In this document: positions 18,100-28,842 of the stretch, one piece after another
Numbering within the stretch: position 1 is the stretch's first letter
Layout of the letters: every line of letters begins with the position of its first letter
Assembly: GCF_000934765.1 (NCBI RefSeq)
Contig: NZ_JYNN01000015.1
Location: 1 to 64,000, forward strand
Length of the DNA: 64,000 nucleotides
DNA from: Thiomicrospira microaerophila
GTDB lineage: Bacteria > Pseudomonadota > Gammaproteobacteria > Thiomicrospirales > Thiomicrospiraceae
Direction: 5' to 3'
Program-made: the position numbers and the translations under genes
Notes under the pieces: generated by a model
The model's database searches: none
Seen by the model: only the letters and a program-made list of their open reading frames with translations
What the model was told of the DNA's origin: nothing

Positions 18100-18501
18100 A
18101 TGTCTAATTCCATATTTGGTATCCATGAATCCGCGATGTTAGTGCGTCGTGATCGTGCAGAAGTGCTAGCTAATAATCTAGCGAATGCGGATACACCTAA
18201 CTTTAAAGCACGTGATATTGATTTTCGTAAAGCGATTCACGAGGTGTCATTAAGCGCAGATACACGGTTTAAACCGGACATGCAGCGTACCAACGCGCGC
18301 CATTTAGAGGGGTTTGCCGAGTTATCAACCCGTGACTATCTCAAATACCGGATGCCCACTCAGCCATCGTTAGATGGCAATACGGTAGAGACGCATATAG
18401 AGAAGGCAAAATTTGCCGAAAATGCGCTTCACTATCAAGCGACCTTGGAATTTTTAGATAGTCGAATTAAAAGCATTAGCGGTGCGCTTAAAGGAGAATA
18501 A
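18100..18501 (+). CDS. flgB: Flagellar proximal rod protein FlgB
   Basis: 133 residues. The N-terminal rod signature is RAEVLANNLANADTPNFKARDIDF, and the C-terminus has FAENALHYQATLEFLDSRIKSI, the helix pair that packs in the rod. Length is standard (E. coli 138). It opens the sigma-54-driven operon flgBCDE; flgC begins 2 bp after its stop. Confidence 0.97.
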   Translation: MSNSIFGIHESAMLVRRDRAEVLANNLANADTPNFKARDIDFRKAIHEVSLSADTRFKPDMQRTNARHLEGFAELSTRDYLKYRMPTQPSLDGNTVETHIEKAKFAENALHYQATLEFLDSRIKSISGALKGE

Positions 18502-18503
18502 TC

Positions 18504-18917
18504 ATGTCTTTGTTTAATATTATGGATATATCCGGTACAGGCATGCATGTTCAAACGATTCGATTGAACACCGTGGCTTCAAATATGGCTAACGTCGATA
18601 GCATTAGCTCGAATGCAGATGAAACCTATCGCTCCAAACAGCCGGTTTTCCAAACCATTCTAGACCAACGAACCGGTGAGCCTGTTAATGGTGTGAGAGT
18701 AAAAGAAATTGTTGAAAGCCCGGCACCGTTAAAAATGGAGTATAACCCTAATCACCCTATGGCGAATGAAGAGGGGTATATTTTTCGACCGAATGTCAAT
18801 GTGGTTGAGGAGATGGCGAACATGATGTCCGCTCAACAAACCTACCAGACCAATGTGGAAGTGATGAATACCTCAAAACAGCTTTTGTTAAGAACGATTC
18901 AATTAGGCAAGGGCTAG
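18504..18917 (+). CDS. flgC: Flagellar proximal rod protein FlgC
   Basis: 137 residues with the start FNIMDISGTGMHVQTIRLNTVASNMANVDSI, where the usual NIANANT is replaced by NMANVDS, and the C-terminal VNVVEEMANMMSAQQTYQTNVEVMNTSKQLLLRTIQLG. It forms part of the proximal rod with FlgB and FlgF in the periplasm. AAGGAG precedes the start, and flgD follows after 10 bp. Confidence 0.97.
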   Translation: MSLFNIMDISGTGMHVQTIRLNTVASNMANVDSISSNADETYRSKQPVFQTILDQRTGEPVNGVRVKEIVESPAPLKMEYNPNHPMANEEGYIFRPNVNVVEEMANMMSAQQTYQTNVEVMNTSKQLLLRTIQLGKG

Positions 18918-18927
18918 GAGTTAACAG

Positions 18928-19602
18928 ATGAATATTTTTCCGAGTACACAAACGAAAACCGAAGCCTTGCAGCAGGCGGGTAACCCGGCGGCTTTTGCAC
19001 CTGAAAAAGTGATGGGTCAAAAAGACTTTTTGATGTTGTTAACCACCCAGATGATGAACCAGGATCCGACTCAGCCCATGGACCCGACCGCCTTTGTGAG
19101 TGATCTAACCCAAATGAGTCAATTAGAGGCGACAACCCAGCTTAATAGTTCGGTGATGGCCATGACGATGGGTTTTCAAAATCTACAAATTATGCAGGCC
19201 TCTAGCATGATTGGTAAAAATGTGGTCGCACAAGGGGAGATGATTTCGCATCAAGCAGGTCAAGCCTCGACAATTCGTTTAAATACCGAACAACCGCTCA
19301 CTGATGTTAAGTTGGTGATTACAAACTCATCAGGTGTCGTGCGAGAGCTGGATTATCCAAGTCTAGCACGTGGTGAAACGACCGTGAGCTGGAATGGTAA
19401 AAATGATGCAGGCATCGATGTGGCTGGGGGGGATTATCGATTGGTAGCCTTTGGTTATGATGCTGAAGGCGAAATAAAAGCGGTAGATAGTTTTGTAGGC
19501 ACCTCAGTAAAAAGTGTGTCGGTTGAGAAAGACGGTAGCATGATGTTAACCCTGTCAACCGGTGAGCGCGTCAAAATGGACGCGGTAAGAGAAATTAGTT
19601 AA
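18928..19602 (+). CDS. flgD: Hook capping/scaffold protein FlgD
   Basis: 224 residues. The N-terminal export and cap region has MGQKDFLMLLTTQMMNQDPTQPMDPTAFVSDLTQMSQLEATTQ in shorter recognisable blocks (DFLMLL, NQDPTQPMD, QMSQLE). The C-terminal part holds the Ig-like FlgD fold: LDYPSLARGETTVSWNGKND and GGDYRLVAFGYD. FlgD caps the growing hook so that FlgE subunits can insert. It lies between flgC and flgE, and a GGGGAAG site precedes flgE 21 bp later. Confidence 0.95.
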   Translation: MNIFPSTQTKTEALQQAGNPAAFAPEKVMGQKDFLMLLTTQMMNQDPTQPMDPTAFVSDLTQMSQLEATTQLNSSVMAMTMGFQNLQIMQASSMIGKNVVAQGEMISHQAGQASTIRLNTEQPLTDVKLVITNSSGVVRELDYPSLARGETTVSWNGKNDAGIDVAGGDYRLVAFGYDAEGEIKAVDSFVGTSVKSVSVEKDGSMMLTLSTGERVKMDAVREIS

Positions 19603-19623
19603 TTTTAGTTTAGGGGAAGCGCC

Positions 19624-21240
19624 ATGTCAGCTTACGATTTAAATGCATTAAGTGGTATCAATGCGATGTCACAGGGGCTATCGGTAGTCTCAAACAACCT
19701 TGCCAACGCCCAAACCATGGGCTTTAAGTCCTCACGGGCAGAATTTGCCGATATGTTTTCCGGCTCCCAGAACTCACCGGGCAATGGTGTGCGTGTTGAA
19801 AAAATTACGCAAGACTTTTCTCAGGGAACCATTGCGGCAACAGGGCGCGAACTGGATATGGCCATTGATGGAGAAGGTTTTTTTATTTTAGAAGATAAAT
19901 CTGGAAAATACAGCAATATCTATACGCGAAACGGGTCATTTAAACTGGATAAAGAAGGTTTTGTAACCGACCAAGTCGGCAATAATTTGTTGGGCTTTAA
20001 TTTGAATCCAGATTTATCAACCGAAACCAGGCCAGTTTTTGATACCGCACTGGGCGCAATTAATTTAGCGGACCTAAATAAAACACCCAGAGCCACTGAT
20101 GAAATGACCTATAATATTAATGTGGACGGCGAAGCCTTACGAAATGTCGACCCGAATGGGACTGCCGCAGCGGTCGCTGGCGATCCAGATGACCACTCGG
20201 TCGGTGCAACCAATAACCTTCAACGCTTGCTCAATCCAGCAGGCGGGACTTATCAAGGATTTCCTGATTTCACTTATCCGACTACTATTTATGACAGTTT
20301 GGGTGGGCAGCATGTGTTGCAGGCTAACTTTTATAAACGCGACGTGGTGCCAGAGGGCGCTTCAACAACAGCTGCAGATGGCAGTCCAGTAGGCGCAGGC
20401 CAGGGCGTTAAGTACACCTCTTGGTTGGTGCAGTATACCGTTTCTGATAAAGAGGGCAATTTAACGGGTCAGCTAGCGGCACCTGATGGTACCTTGATAG
20501 AAGATCCAGCTAATAATCCTTTAAGCGGTCAAGTTTATGAGTTACGATTCGATACAAACGGACAATATTTAGGTGCCTATCAGCCTATTGACTATCAAAC
20601 AGGCGGTGTATTAGCCAATCTTCCTGTGGGTGCGCCCGTATCCAGTGAAGCAATTAATTCAACTGATTTGGGCGATCCGCTTGATCCAACTGCAGATCCT
20701 TGGACGCGAGTCGATGGACAACCTACCTTAAACTTTTTAATTAACCCACTCAATGGCGCAACAGACCCGTTAGGTGGTGAAATCGTTGGTCAACCTCAAA
20801 CGTTTGAGATTAAAGTTGATTTTGCTGAAATGACCCAGTTTGCTGGCGATAACCTGTTGCGCGGTGTGACGCAAAACGGTTTTAAAATTGGTGATCTGGT
20901 GGGGCTTACAACCAGTCGTGAGGGCATTATCGAAGCCCGCTATTCTAATGGCCGCTCGATTCCGGTAGCGCAATTGGCATTGGGTAACTTTAATGACTTG
21001 AATGCGATGGAAAAGCTGGGCGGTCAAATGTACGCTGAATCCTTTGGTTCAGGGCCTGTACAGATTTCGAAAGCCGGTTCGGGTGTCGTAGGTGCTATTC
21101 AGGCGGGCTCATTAGAGTACTCCAACGTGGATACCGCCGGTGAGCTGGTGAAAATGATTCAGTTGCAACGCACCTACCAAGCCAGTGCGCAGGTGATTTC
21201 TACGTCACAGGAATTAACAAGAACCATCTTAAATTTGTAA
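19624..21240 (+). CDS. flgE: Flagellar hook protein FlgE
   Basis: 538 residues, longer than the enteric protein (402), with the extra length in the variable outer domains (about 150-400). The N-terminus has SGINAMSQGLSVVSNNLANAQTMGFK; the C-terminus has LEYSNVDTAGELVKMIQLQRTYQASAQVISTSQEL, the polymerising helices. It makes the curved hook. It is the last gene of the flgBCDE operon and is followed by a strong terminator at 21277-21308; flgF and later genes are not adjacent but at 52727 onward. Confidence 0.96.
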   Translation: MSAYDLNALSGINAMSQGLSVVSNNLANAQTMGFKSSRAEFADMFSGSQNSPGNGVRVEKITQDFSQGTIAATGRELDMAIDGEGFFILEDKSGKYSNIYTRNGSFKLDKEGFVTDQVGNNLLGFNLNPDLSTETRPVFDTALGAINLADLNKTPRATDEMTYNINVDGEALRNVDPNGTAAAVAGDPDDHSVGATNNLQRLLNPAGGTYQGFPDFTYPTTIYDSLGGQHVLQANFYKRDVVPEGASTTAADGSPVGAGQGVKYTSWLVQYTVSDKEGNLTGQLAAPDGTLIEDPANNPLSGQVYELRFDTNGQYLGAYQPIDYQTGGVLANLPVGAPVSSEAINSTDLGDPLDPTADPWTRVDGQPTLNFLINPLNGATDPLGGEIVGQPQTFEIKVDFAEMTQFAGDNLLRGVTQNGFKIGDLVGLTTSREGIIEARYSNGRSIPVAQLALGNFNDLNAMEKLGGQMYAESFGSGPVQISKAGSGVVGAIQAGSLEYSNVDTAGELVKMIQLQRTYQASAQVISTSQELTRTILNL

Positions 21241-21276
21241 TATAATTTTTCATAGTGTTATTTGGTTTCTGGTCTT

Positions 21277-21308
21277 GCCGGTCATCTGTTTAGATGGCCG
21301 GCTTTTTT
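21277..21308 (+). terminator. Rho-independent terminator of flgBCDE
   Basis: GCCGGTCATC pairs with GATGGCCGGC (one G-U pair) across a short loop and is followed by TTTTTT. It closes the first flagellar operon. Confidence 0.9.
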
Positions 21309-21396
21309 GTTTTTGGAATATCCCGGTTAAGTGCTGGCAGTTTGGTGCTAAATCGGTCAAAATACGCGTTTTATCAACAACAGTCAGGACAGCTCG

Positions 21397-23549
<2,153 letters not shown>

Positions 23550-23572
23550 CCCGGGTTAATTTGCTTTAAATT

Positions 23573-23602
23573 TTTACACTTGAGGTTTCGCTCGTGTATA
23601 AT
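23573..23602 (+). promoter_or_regulatory. Sigma-70 promoter for rpsP-rimM-trmD-rplS
   Basis: TTTACA (23573-23578), an 18-base spacer, and a perfect TATAAT (23597-23602). About 110 bp of leader then precede rpsP, room for translational feedback by the ribosomal proteins, though no known leader structure was recognised. Confidence 0.75.
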
Positions 23603-23711
23603 TGCCGGCTTGCTTGCTTTTTAATTAAATTTCAAGCAAATGTTTAAACTAGAAGAATTTGTTGGTGGGGTTTCCCATCATCGCCTGATCAAATAATCTA
23701 AGGAGATCATA

Positions 23712-23948
23712 ATGGTAGTAATCCGTTTAGCACGTGGCGGTTCAAAAAAACGTCCATTTTATAAAATGGTTGTTTCAGATAGCCGTAACGCCGTAACTGG
23801 TCGTTTTATCGAGCAAGTTGGCTTTTTTAACCCTGTCGCCCGTGGCAACGAAGAACGTCTTCGTGTTGATCAGGCGAGAGTGGATCACTGGGTTGCGCAA
23901 GGTGCGCAAATGAGTGACCGCGTTAAAAGTCTTGTAAAACAAGCCTAA
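23712..23948 (+). CDS. rpsP: Ribosomal protein bS16
   Basis: 78 residues, the normal size. It starts [21 protein letters not shown] and contains [18 protein letters not shown], the bS16 signature. It binds 16S rRNA early in 30S assembly. A strong AAGGAG lies 8 bp before the ATG. First gene of the conserved rpsP-rimM-trmD-rplS operon. Confidence 0.98.
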   Translation: MVVIRLARGGSKKRPFYKMVVSDSRNAVTGRFIEQVGFFNPVARGNEERLRVDQARVDHWVAQGAQMSDRVKSLVKQA

Positions 23949-23964
23949 TTGCTTTCGGCCTAAT

Positions 23965-24483
23965 ATGAGCAACGAAAAGTTATTAATAGGCCGAATTAAT
24001 GGCGTGTATGGCGTCAAGGGATGGGTGAAGGTTTTCTCACACACATCCCCCTTGGGTAATATTTTGCATTACCGGCCCTGGTGGGTAAAGCGCCAGGGCG
24101 AATGGGTTGAGATGAAAGTCATTGACTCCCATGCACCACAAGGCGGAAAAGCCATTGTGGCGCATCTTGAAACCATCAATTCGCGCGAACAAGCGCGTGA
24201 GTTAATGGGTTCAGATATAGCGGTGACCCGCGAACAACTGCCTGACGATGAAAGCGGTTTTTATTGGACTGATTTAATCGGTTGTCAGGTAGAAAATTTG
24301 CAGGGTGTTTTGCTAGGTAAGGTCACTGAGCTATTAGAAACTGGCGCACATGATGTGATGCGAGTGAAGGGTGAAGCCAGCCATTTGATACCCTTTGTTT
24401 GGGACAACTATATCCTTGATGTAGATTTGGAACAGCAAATGATAAAAGTGAATTGGCAGCCTGAAGAGGTTGAGCAAGACTAG
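23965..24483 (+). CDS. rimM: Ribosome maturation factor RimM
   Basis: 172 residues. The N-terminal RimM barrel has LLIGRINGVYGVKGWVKVFSHT and the PRC barrel has FYWTDLIGCQVENLQGVLLGKV and HLIPFVWDNYILDVDLEQQMIKV, all family marks. It aids 30S head maturation and binds uS19. It sits 16 bp after rpsP and 3 bp before trmD. Confidence 0.97.
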   Translation: MSNEKLLIGRINGVYGVKGWVKVFSHTSPLGNILHYRPWWVKRQGEWVEMKVIDSHAPQGGKAIVAHLETINSREQARELMGSDIAVTREQLPDDESGFYWTDLIGCQVENLQGVLLGKVTELLETGAHDVMRVKGEASHLIPFVWDNYILDVDLEQQMIKVNWQPEEVEQD

Positions 24484-24486
24484 CGC

Positions 24487-25227
24487 ATGCGGTTTGATGT
24501 TATCACACTGTTTGAGCCTATGTTTGCGGCATTAACAGAGCAGGGTATTAGTCGTCGAGCTTTACAAAATCAGTTATATCAACTGCAGTTTTGGAATCCA
24601 CGCGACTATACTACGGATCGCCATAATACGGTTGATGATCGTCCTTATGGCGGCGGGCCGGGTATGTTAATGCTTTATCAACCGTTAAAGCAGGCATTTG
24701 AAGCGATAGCGCAATCACTTGCTGGGCAAACGTCCCATGTGATTTATTTATCGCCCCAAGGCCAGCCTTTAACCCAGCAGAAGGTGATTGAACTCGCTGC
24801 CAAGCCTCAGCTTACGCTGTTGTGCGGACGCTATGAGGGGGTGGATGAGCGTGTAATTGAACGCTTTGTTGATGAAGAAATTTGTGTCGGTGATTTTGTT
24901 GTCAGTGGCGGCGAGTTACCGGCGATGATGTTGATGGATGCGGCAATACGATTGCTGCCAGGTGCGTTAGGGCATCATCTGTCTGCTCAGCAAGATTCTT
25001 TTTCGCAAGGTTTGTTGGATTGCCCACACTATACCCGACCTGAGGAAGTTGATGGACTGAGCGTACCGAAGGTATTGCTTGAAGGTCATCATAAAAAAAT
25101 TGACGCTTGGCGGGAGCAGCAACAATGGTTGCGCACCCATGCACGCCGCCCTGATTTAATAGAAAAAATGGCACTAACCTCTGAGCAGCGTCGTCAGCTC
25201 GATGCTCGACTTAAGTTAGTGGAATAG
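24487..25227 (+). CDS. trmD: tRNA (guanine-37 N1)-methyltransferase TrmD
   Basis: 246 residues. It starts [13 protein letters not shown] and shows the AdoMet knot motifs [15 protein letters not shown] and [20 protein letters not shown]-type stretch ([12 protein letters not shown]), plus [14 protein letters not shown] and [14 protein letters not shown]. It methylates G37 next to the anticodon and prevents frameshifting. Position in the operon is standard. Confidence 0.97.
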   Translation: MRFDVITLFEPMFAALTEQGISRRALQNQLYQLQFWNPRDYTTDRHNTVDDRPYGGGPGMLMLYQPLKQAFEAIAQSLAGQTSHVIYLSPQGQPLTQQKVIELAAKPQLTLLCGRYEGVDERVIERFVDEEICVGDFVVSGGELPAMMLMDAAIRLLPGALGHHLSAQQDSFSQGLLDCPHYTRPEEVDGLSVPKVLLEGHHKKIDAWREQQQWLRTHARRPDLIEKMALTSEQRRQLDARLKLVE

Positions 25228-25284
25228 CAGTTTTGAAGTGTCCAATAATTAGAAAGACACTTCAGTGAAATGGAGAGCTTAACG

Positions 25285-25629
25285 ATGAGCGATATCATCA
25301 AGCGTATTGAAGCTGAACAAATGACTAAAGAAATTCCTACATTTGGCCCAGGTGACACTGTGGTTGTTCAGGTTAAAGTAAAAGAAGGCACTAACGAGCG
25401 TTTACAGGCTTATGAAGGTGTAGTTATTGCAAAGCGTAACCGTGGTTTAAATTCAGCATTCACCGTTCGTAAGATTTCATACGGTGTAGGTGTTGAGCGT
25501 ACTTTCCAAACTTACAGCCCATTGGTTGACAGCATTGCTGTTAAGCGTCGTGGTGATGTACGTCGTGCGAAACTGTACTATCTGCGTAACCTATCGGGTA
25601 AAGCCGCGCGTATCAAAGAAAAGCTATAA
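25285..25629 (+). CDS. rplS: Ribosomal protein bL19
   Basis: 114 residues starting [14 protein letters not shown] place the start at ATG 25285 because GGAG lies at 25271-25274 and bL19 is normally about 115 residues; an ATG at 25270 would add five residues. Family marks are [36 protein letters not shown] and [20 protein letters not shown]. It lies at the 30S-50S interface. The operon ends at the long palindromic terminator at 25635-25697. Confidence 0.97.
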   Translation: MSDIIKRIEAEQMTKEIPTFGPGDTVVVQVKVKEGTNERLQAYEGVVIAKRNRGLNSAFTVRKISYGVGVERTFQTYSPLVDSIAVKRRGDVRRAKLYYLRNLSGKAARIKEKL

Positions 25630-25634
25630 TTTTA

Positions 25635-25697
25635 GCTTTCTTTTACTGCATAAAAAAACCGCCTTGAAGGCGGTTTTTTTATGCAGTAAAAGAAAGC
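25635..25697. terminator. Bidirectional terminator with 31-bp perfect arms
   Basis: The left arm 25635-25665 (starts GCTTTCTTTTACTGCATAAA, ends CCGCCTT) and the right arm 25667-25697 are exact reverse complements around a single G. The core AAAAAAACCGCC...GGCGGTTTTTTT is a standard terminator; the outer 12 bp of each arm is unusual. It separates rplS (plus) from the convergent membrane-protein gene (minus). Confidence 0.92.
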
Positions 25698-25701
25698 GGG
25701 T

Positions 25702-25995
25702 TTAAACCATCCCGCCCATTTGATGGTTCCATAAGCTGCCAAATAATAAACTAAAAAATAATCCCGTACCAAACACGAGGTACCAATAACGACGCATTTT
25801 TTTGTCAGCTAATTCTTCCGTTGAACCCTCTTCTAACTCTGGTCTGTCCTTGAAAAAGACGAGCATTAATCCCATCGCGCCAATAAATCCCGCGACATTG
25901 GCATAATAGACCACTCCGGTAAAATAAGAGCTCATCCCAAGCACAAGGATTACGGCGTAGGTTAAAAGTAATTTGTTCATCGGTGTTAGTTTCAT
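25702..25995 (-). CDS. Small membrane protein of unknown function
   Basis: 97 residues with three probable membrane helices at about 8-25 (LLLTYAVILVLGMSSYF), 28-48 (YYANVAGFIGAMGLMLVFF) and 70-88 (YWYLVFGTGLFFSLLFGSLW). A charged loop PELEEGSTEELADKKMRRY joins the last two. I do not recognise the family. It ends 5 bp from the long terminator and starts 5 bp after the acyltransferase stop on the same strand, so it is probably the last gene of the msbA-acyltransferase operon and may be envelope-related. Confidence 0.7.
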   Translation of the reverse strand: MKLTPMNKLLLTYAVILVLGMSSYFTGVVYYANVAGFIGAMGLMLVFFKDRPELEEGSTEELADKKMRRYWYLVFGTGLFFSLLFGSLWNHQMGGMV

Positions 25996-26000
25996 CTTTT

Positions 26001-26951
26001 TTAATCCTCTTGGTTAAGTGTGTCAATTTCTTGTTTAGTTAGGTCCCAGCGGTTGTGAACCCACAGGTACTGGGTTGGGTTGTGGCGAATTTCTTGTTCA
26101 TAAAGTTGGTGTAGTCGAAGTGTATCAGCAAAATCATCTCCGCTTGGAAAGTTGTCTAGCACAGGCAAAAATTCAAGTTCATACTGCATGCCCTTACGCC
26201 GCACAAGTGAAGGGATGACCATGCATCCGGTCATTTTAGCGAGTTTTGAGGTGGCACTATGACTTTTCGCCTCAAATCCAAAAAAAGGAACATTTAAATG
26301 GCCTTTACCTCGGTAGCGTTGATCGGGCAAGTAGCCAATATTTTTACCCTCGCGCAGTGTTTTAACGAGGCGGCGAGTATCCTTGTAATCAATCGGCAGT
26401 TTAGGTGGTTGGCCATGTGTGCGGCCTTTAATGATTAAATGATCAATTAAAGGGTTTTTATTGGGCTTATATACCGGATGTAGGTCGGTTACGAAAGAGG
26501 CAAGAAGTCCAGTCATGTCAACATGAGTAAAGTGTGGGGTCAGCAAGAGAGCGCCTTTGCCAGCTTGTTTTGCTTGGTCTAGATGCGCCAAGCCTTTGTA
26601 GTGAAAACAGGACTTTATTTTAGGTTGGTTGATATGTTTACGATGGTCCCCCCACCAGGTCATTGCCATTTCAACAAAGGCTATGCCCATTGATTCAAAG
26701 TTCTGTTTAACCAGTGTGTTGCGTTGCTGGCGATCTAACGCTGGAAACGCGCGTCGAATATTCGCGATGGCTATTTTTCGGCGTTGTTTGGCCATGTGAT
26801 ACAGGAGGCGACCGACGGCGGCCCCTAGTTTGAATTGAAGAGCGCGTGGGAGTAGGCTGAGTATTTTTAATAGCCCAACCCCTAGCCAGATCCCCCAGTA
26901 TTTCGGCGCTAAATACTGGGGTCGAAACTTCATTGCTTCAGAGGCTTTCAT
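26001..26951 (-). CDS. Lipid A biosynthesis acyltransferase (LpxL/LpxM family)
   Basis: 316 residues from ATG 26951, chosen because AAGGAA lies just upstream; this overlaps msbA by 14 bp, whereas a longer frame (to 26987) lacks a ribosome site. One N-terminal hydrophobic stretch anchors it (WLGVGLLKILSLLPRAL). The HX4D catalytic motif is in LLTPHFTHVDMTG, followed by PVYKPNKNPLID and GYLPDQRY, family blocks. It adds a secondary acyl chain to Kdo2-lipid A in the inner membrane. The coupling with msbA, the lipid A flippase, fits. Which of LpxL or LpxM it matches cannot be decided. Confidence 0.92.
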   Translation of the reverse strand: MKASEAMKFRPQYLAPKYWGIWLGVGLLKILSLLPRALQFKLGAAVGRLLYHMAKQRRKIAIANIRRAFPALDRQQRNTLVKQNFESMGIAFVEMAMTWWGDHRKHINQPKIKSCFHYKGLAHLDQAKQAGKGALLLTPHFTHVDMTGLLASFVTDLHPVYKPNKNPLIDHLIIKGRTHGQPPKLPIDYKDTRRLVKTLREGKNIGYLPDQRYRGKGHLNVPFFGFEAKSHSATSKLAKMTGCMVIPSLVRRKGMQYELEFLPVLDNFPSGDDFADTLRLHQLYEQEIRHNPTQYLWVHNRWDLTKQEIDTLNQED

Positions 26952-28701
26952 CGCTGATTCCTTGCTGGTGAAGACGAGTATAGGCACCGTTGGCTTTTAA
27001 CAAGCTTGTATGGTCGCCTAGCTCTACTAATTGGCCTTGATCAATAACAGCAATCTGGTCGGCATTTTCAATTGTGCTTAAGCGATGCGCGATGATAATG
27101 ACTGTGCGGTTTTGACGAAGCTTATCCATCGCTTGTTGTATTAGTGCTTCGCTTTGATTGTCGAGTGCAGAGGTGGCTTCATCTAAAATCAAAATAGGTG
27201 CATTTTTAAGAAATGCGCGGGCTAAAGCAATCCGTTGACGCTGGCCGCCAGATAGTTTAGCGCCATTTTCGCCAACTTGGGTATCTAGTCCTGCAGGCAG
27301 TTGTTCGATAAACTCCCAAGCATGGGCGGATTGAGCGGCGTTAATAATGGCTTGTTCATCATACTCACTATGTCCATAAGCGATGTTGGCGCGAATGGTG
27401 TCGTTGAAAAGCACAACTTGCTGGCTGACAAAGCCAATTTGACTACGTAGGTAGTGCAGGTCAATCTGTTCAATCGGGTACCCATCAAGAAGGATGTCGC
27501 CTTGTTCAAACGGATAAAACCGGGCGATCAGGTTAACTAGCGTGCTCTTACCGCTACCTGAATGTCCGACAAGCGCAGTAGTTTTGTTGGCTTGAATGAG
27601 TAGGCTGAAATTAACGAGTGCAGGTTGAGTTGTGTCGGGATAGTTAAAGCTAACTGATTTAAATTCAATTTTGCCATGTATAGCGGGTTTAGCTTGACCT
27701 TTGTTTGTTTCAATTGGGCTGTCAAGCAGGGCAAAAATACTTTCGGCGGCGGCCATGCCTTTTTGCACAATGATATTGATATTGGTCAGGCGTTTAAGCG
27801 GTGCAAACGTGAGTGCCATGGCGGTGATATACGAGAGGAGTTCGCCCGGTGTGAGTTGCTGAAAACTAGACAGTTTCATCGCGACATAAATAACCCCTGC
27901 TAACGCAATAGAGCCAATGAATAGAACTAAGGGGGAGTTAAGCGCTGAAACGCGCGTAACACGCATGCTGTTTTTAAATAATTGTTTTGCCGCACTATGG
28001 AAGCGTTGCTGTTCGTAGTTTTCAGCGTTGTATATTTTTATTTCTTTATGCCCTACTAAGCCTTCTTCGAGGCAATGGGTCATCAGCCCCATGTTGCCTT
28101 GCATACTACGGCTGTGGGTGCGCATTTTTTTACTGGCTTGGCGAATAATGAGTCCAAGCAGTGGGCCGACAATTAACATAAAAAGCGTTAAATAGACGGA
28201 TATGTAAAGCATGTAAGCAAGCAAGGCAATTAAAATTAAGCTGTCGCGAATTAAAACTATCCAAGCCTGAGAAAGTGCATTGCTAGTTTGTTGTACATCA
28301 TAAGTTATCTTAGACATGAGTTGCCCTACAGAGTAGCGCCCAAACTCAGCCATTGGCAGGTGTTGCATTTTTTGGTACATGTCATTGCGAATGGCGAGGA
28401 TCGCCCGTTCTGCAATCCAGTGGCTACTGACTTTTGAAACATATTCGCCCACGCCTTTGATAAAAAAGATACCTACTAACATTAAGGGCAGGAGGACGAA
28501 GCTGTCCGGATCTTGTTCGATCATGCTTTTATCAACCAGCTCTTTTAGGATAGCGGCCATCGCAGGCTCGGTAATCGCGATGACAACTAAAGCAAAGAGG
28601 GTAAGCGCAATCATCGCTTTATAGGGTTTGATGTAACCTAGAAGCCGTTTATAAAGTTGCCAGGTTTTAGGGTCAGATAGTGCAGGTGACCGAGGTGTCA
28701 T
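26938..28701 (-). CDS. msbA: Lipid A/phospholipid flippase ABC transporter MsbA
   Basis: 587 residues, the usual MsbA length. Six membrane helices lie in the first 320 residues, then the ATPase domain with Walker A LVGHSGSGKSTLVN (about 375), the signature LSGGQRQRIALARA, and Walker B ILILDEATSALD. MsbA flips lipid A-core across the inner membrane. The downstream acyltransferase gene overlaps its 3' end, so both act on lipid A. Its closest alternative, a multidrug ABC half-transporter, is less likely given this neighbour. Confidence 0.93.
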   Translation of the reverse strand: MTPRSPALSDPKTWQLYKRLLGYIKPYKAMIALTLFALVVIAITEPAMAAILKELVDKSMIEQDPDSFVLLPLMLVGIFFIKGVGEYVSKVSSHWIAERAILAIRNDMYQKMQHLPMAEFGRYSVGQLMSKITYDVQQTSNALSQAWIVLIRDSLILIALLAYMLYISVYLTLFMLIVGPLLGLIIRQASKKMRTHSRSMQGNMGLMTHCLEEGLVGHKEIKIYNAENYEQQRFHSAAKQLFKNSMRVTRVSALNSPLVLFIGSIALAGVIYVAMKLSSFQQLTPGELLSYITAMALTFAPLKRLTNINIIVQKGMAAAESIFALLDSPIETNKGQAKPAIHGKIEFKSVSFNYPDTTQPALVNFSLLIQANKTTALVGHSGSGKSTLVNLIARFYPFEQGDILLDGYPIEQIDLHYLRSQIGFVSQQVVLFNDTIRANIAYGHSEYDEQAIINAAQSAHAWEFIEQLPAGLDTQVGENGAKLSGGQRQRIALARAFLKNAPILILDEATSALDNQSEALIQQAMDKLRQNRTVIIIAHRLSTIENADQIAVIDQGQLVELGDHTSLLKANGAYTRLHQQGISDESL

Positions 28702-28771
28702 AGGCGTGCGTGTTTAACCAAAAAATAAAGGGTGTATTTTAACCTTTAATGGCACCGCTGACCAGTTTGAA

Positions 28772-28787
28772 CAACCAGGCCTGGTTG
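28772..28787. repeat. CAACCAGGCCTGGTTG palindrome, copy 2 (intergenic)
   Basis: Perfect 16-bp palindrome between the msbA start and the glnA terminator, in noncoding DNA. Confidence 0.75.
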
Positions 28788-28796
28788 ATAAAAAGC

Positions 28797-28822
28797 AAAA
28801 AACCCGCTTGAGCGGGTTTTTT
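28797..28822. terminator. Bidirectional terminator after glnA
   Basis: AAAAAACCCGC and GCGGGTTTTTT form a symmetric hairpin with A and T tracts on both sides, ending glnA transcription (minus) before msbA. Confidence 0.88.
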
Positions 28823-28842
28823 GTTTGGGGATTAATGAAAAA

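Noticed and set aside
21335-21349. Sigma-54-like TGGCAG...TGCT before queA
   Set aside because: The GG-to-GC gap is nine bases, not ten, and queA is a housekeeping gene.
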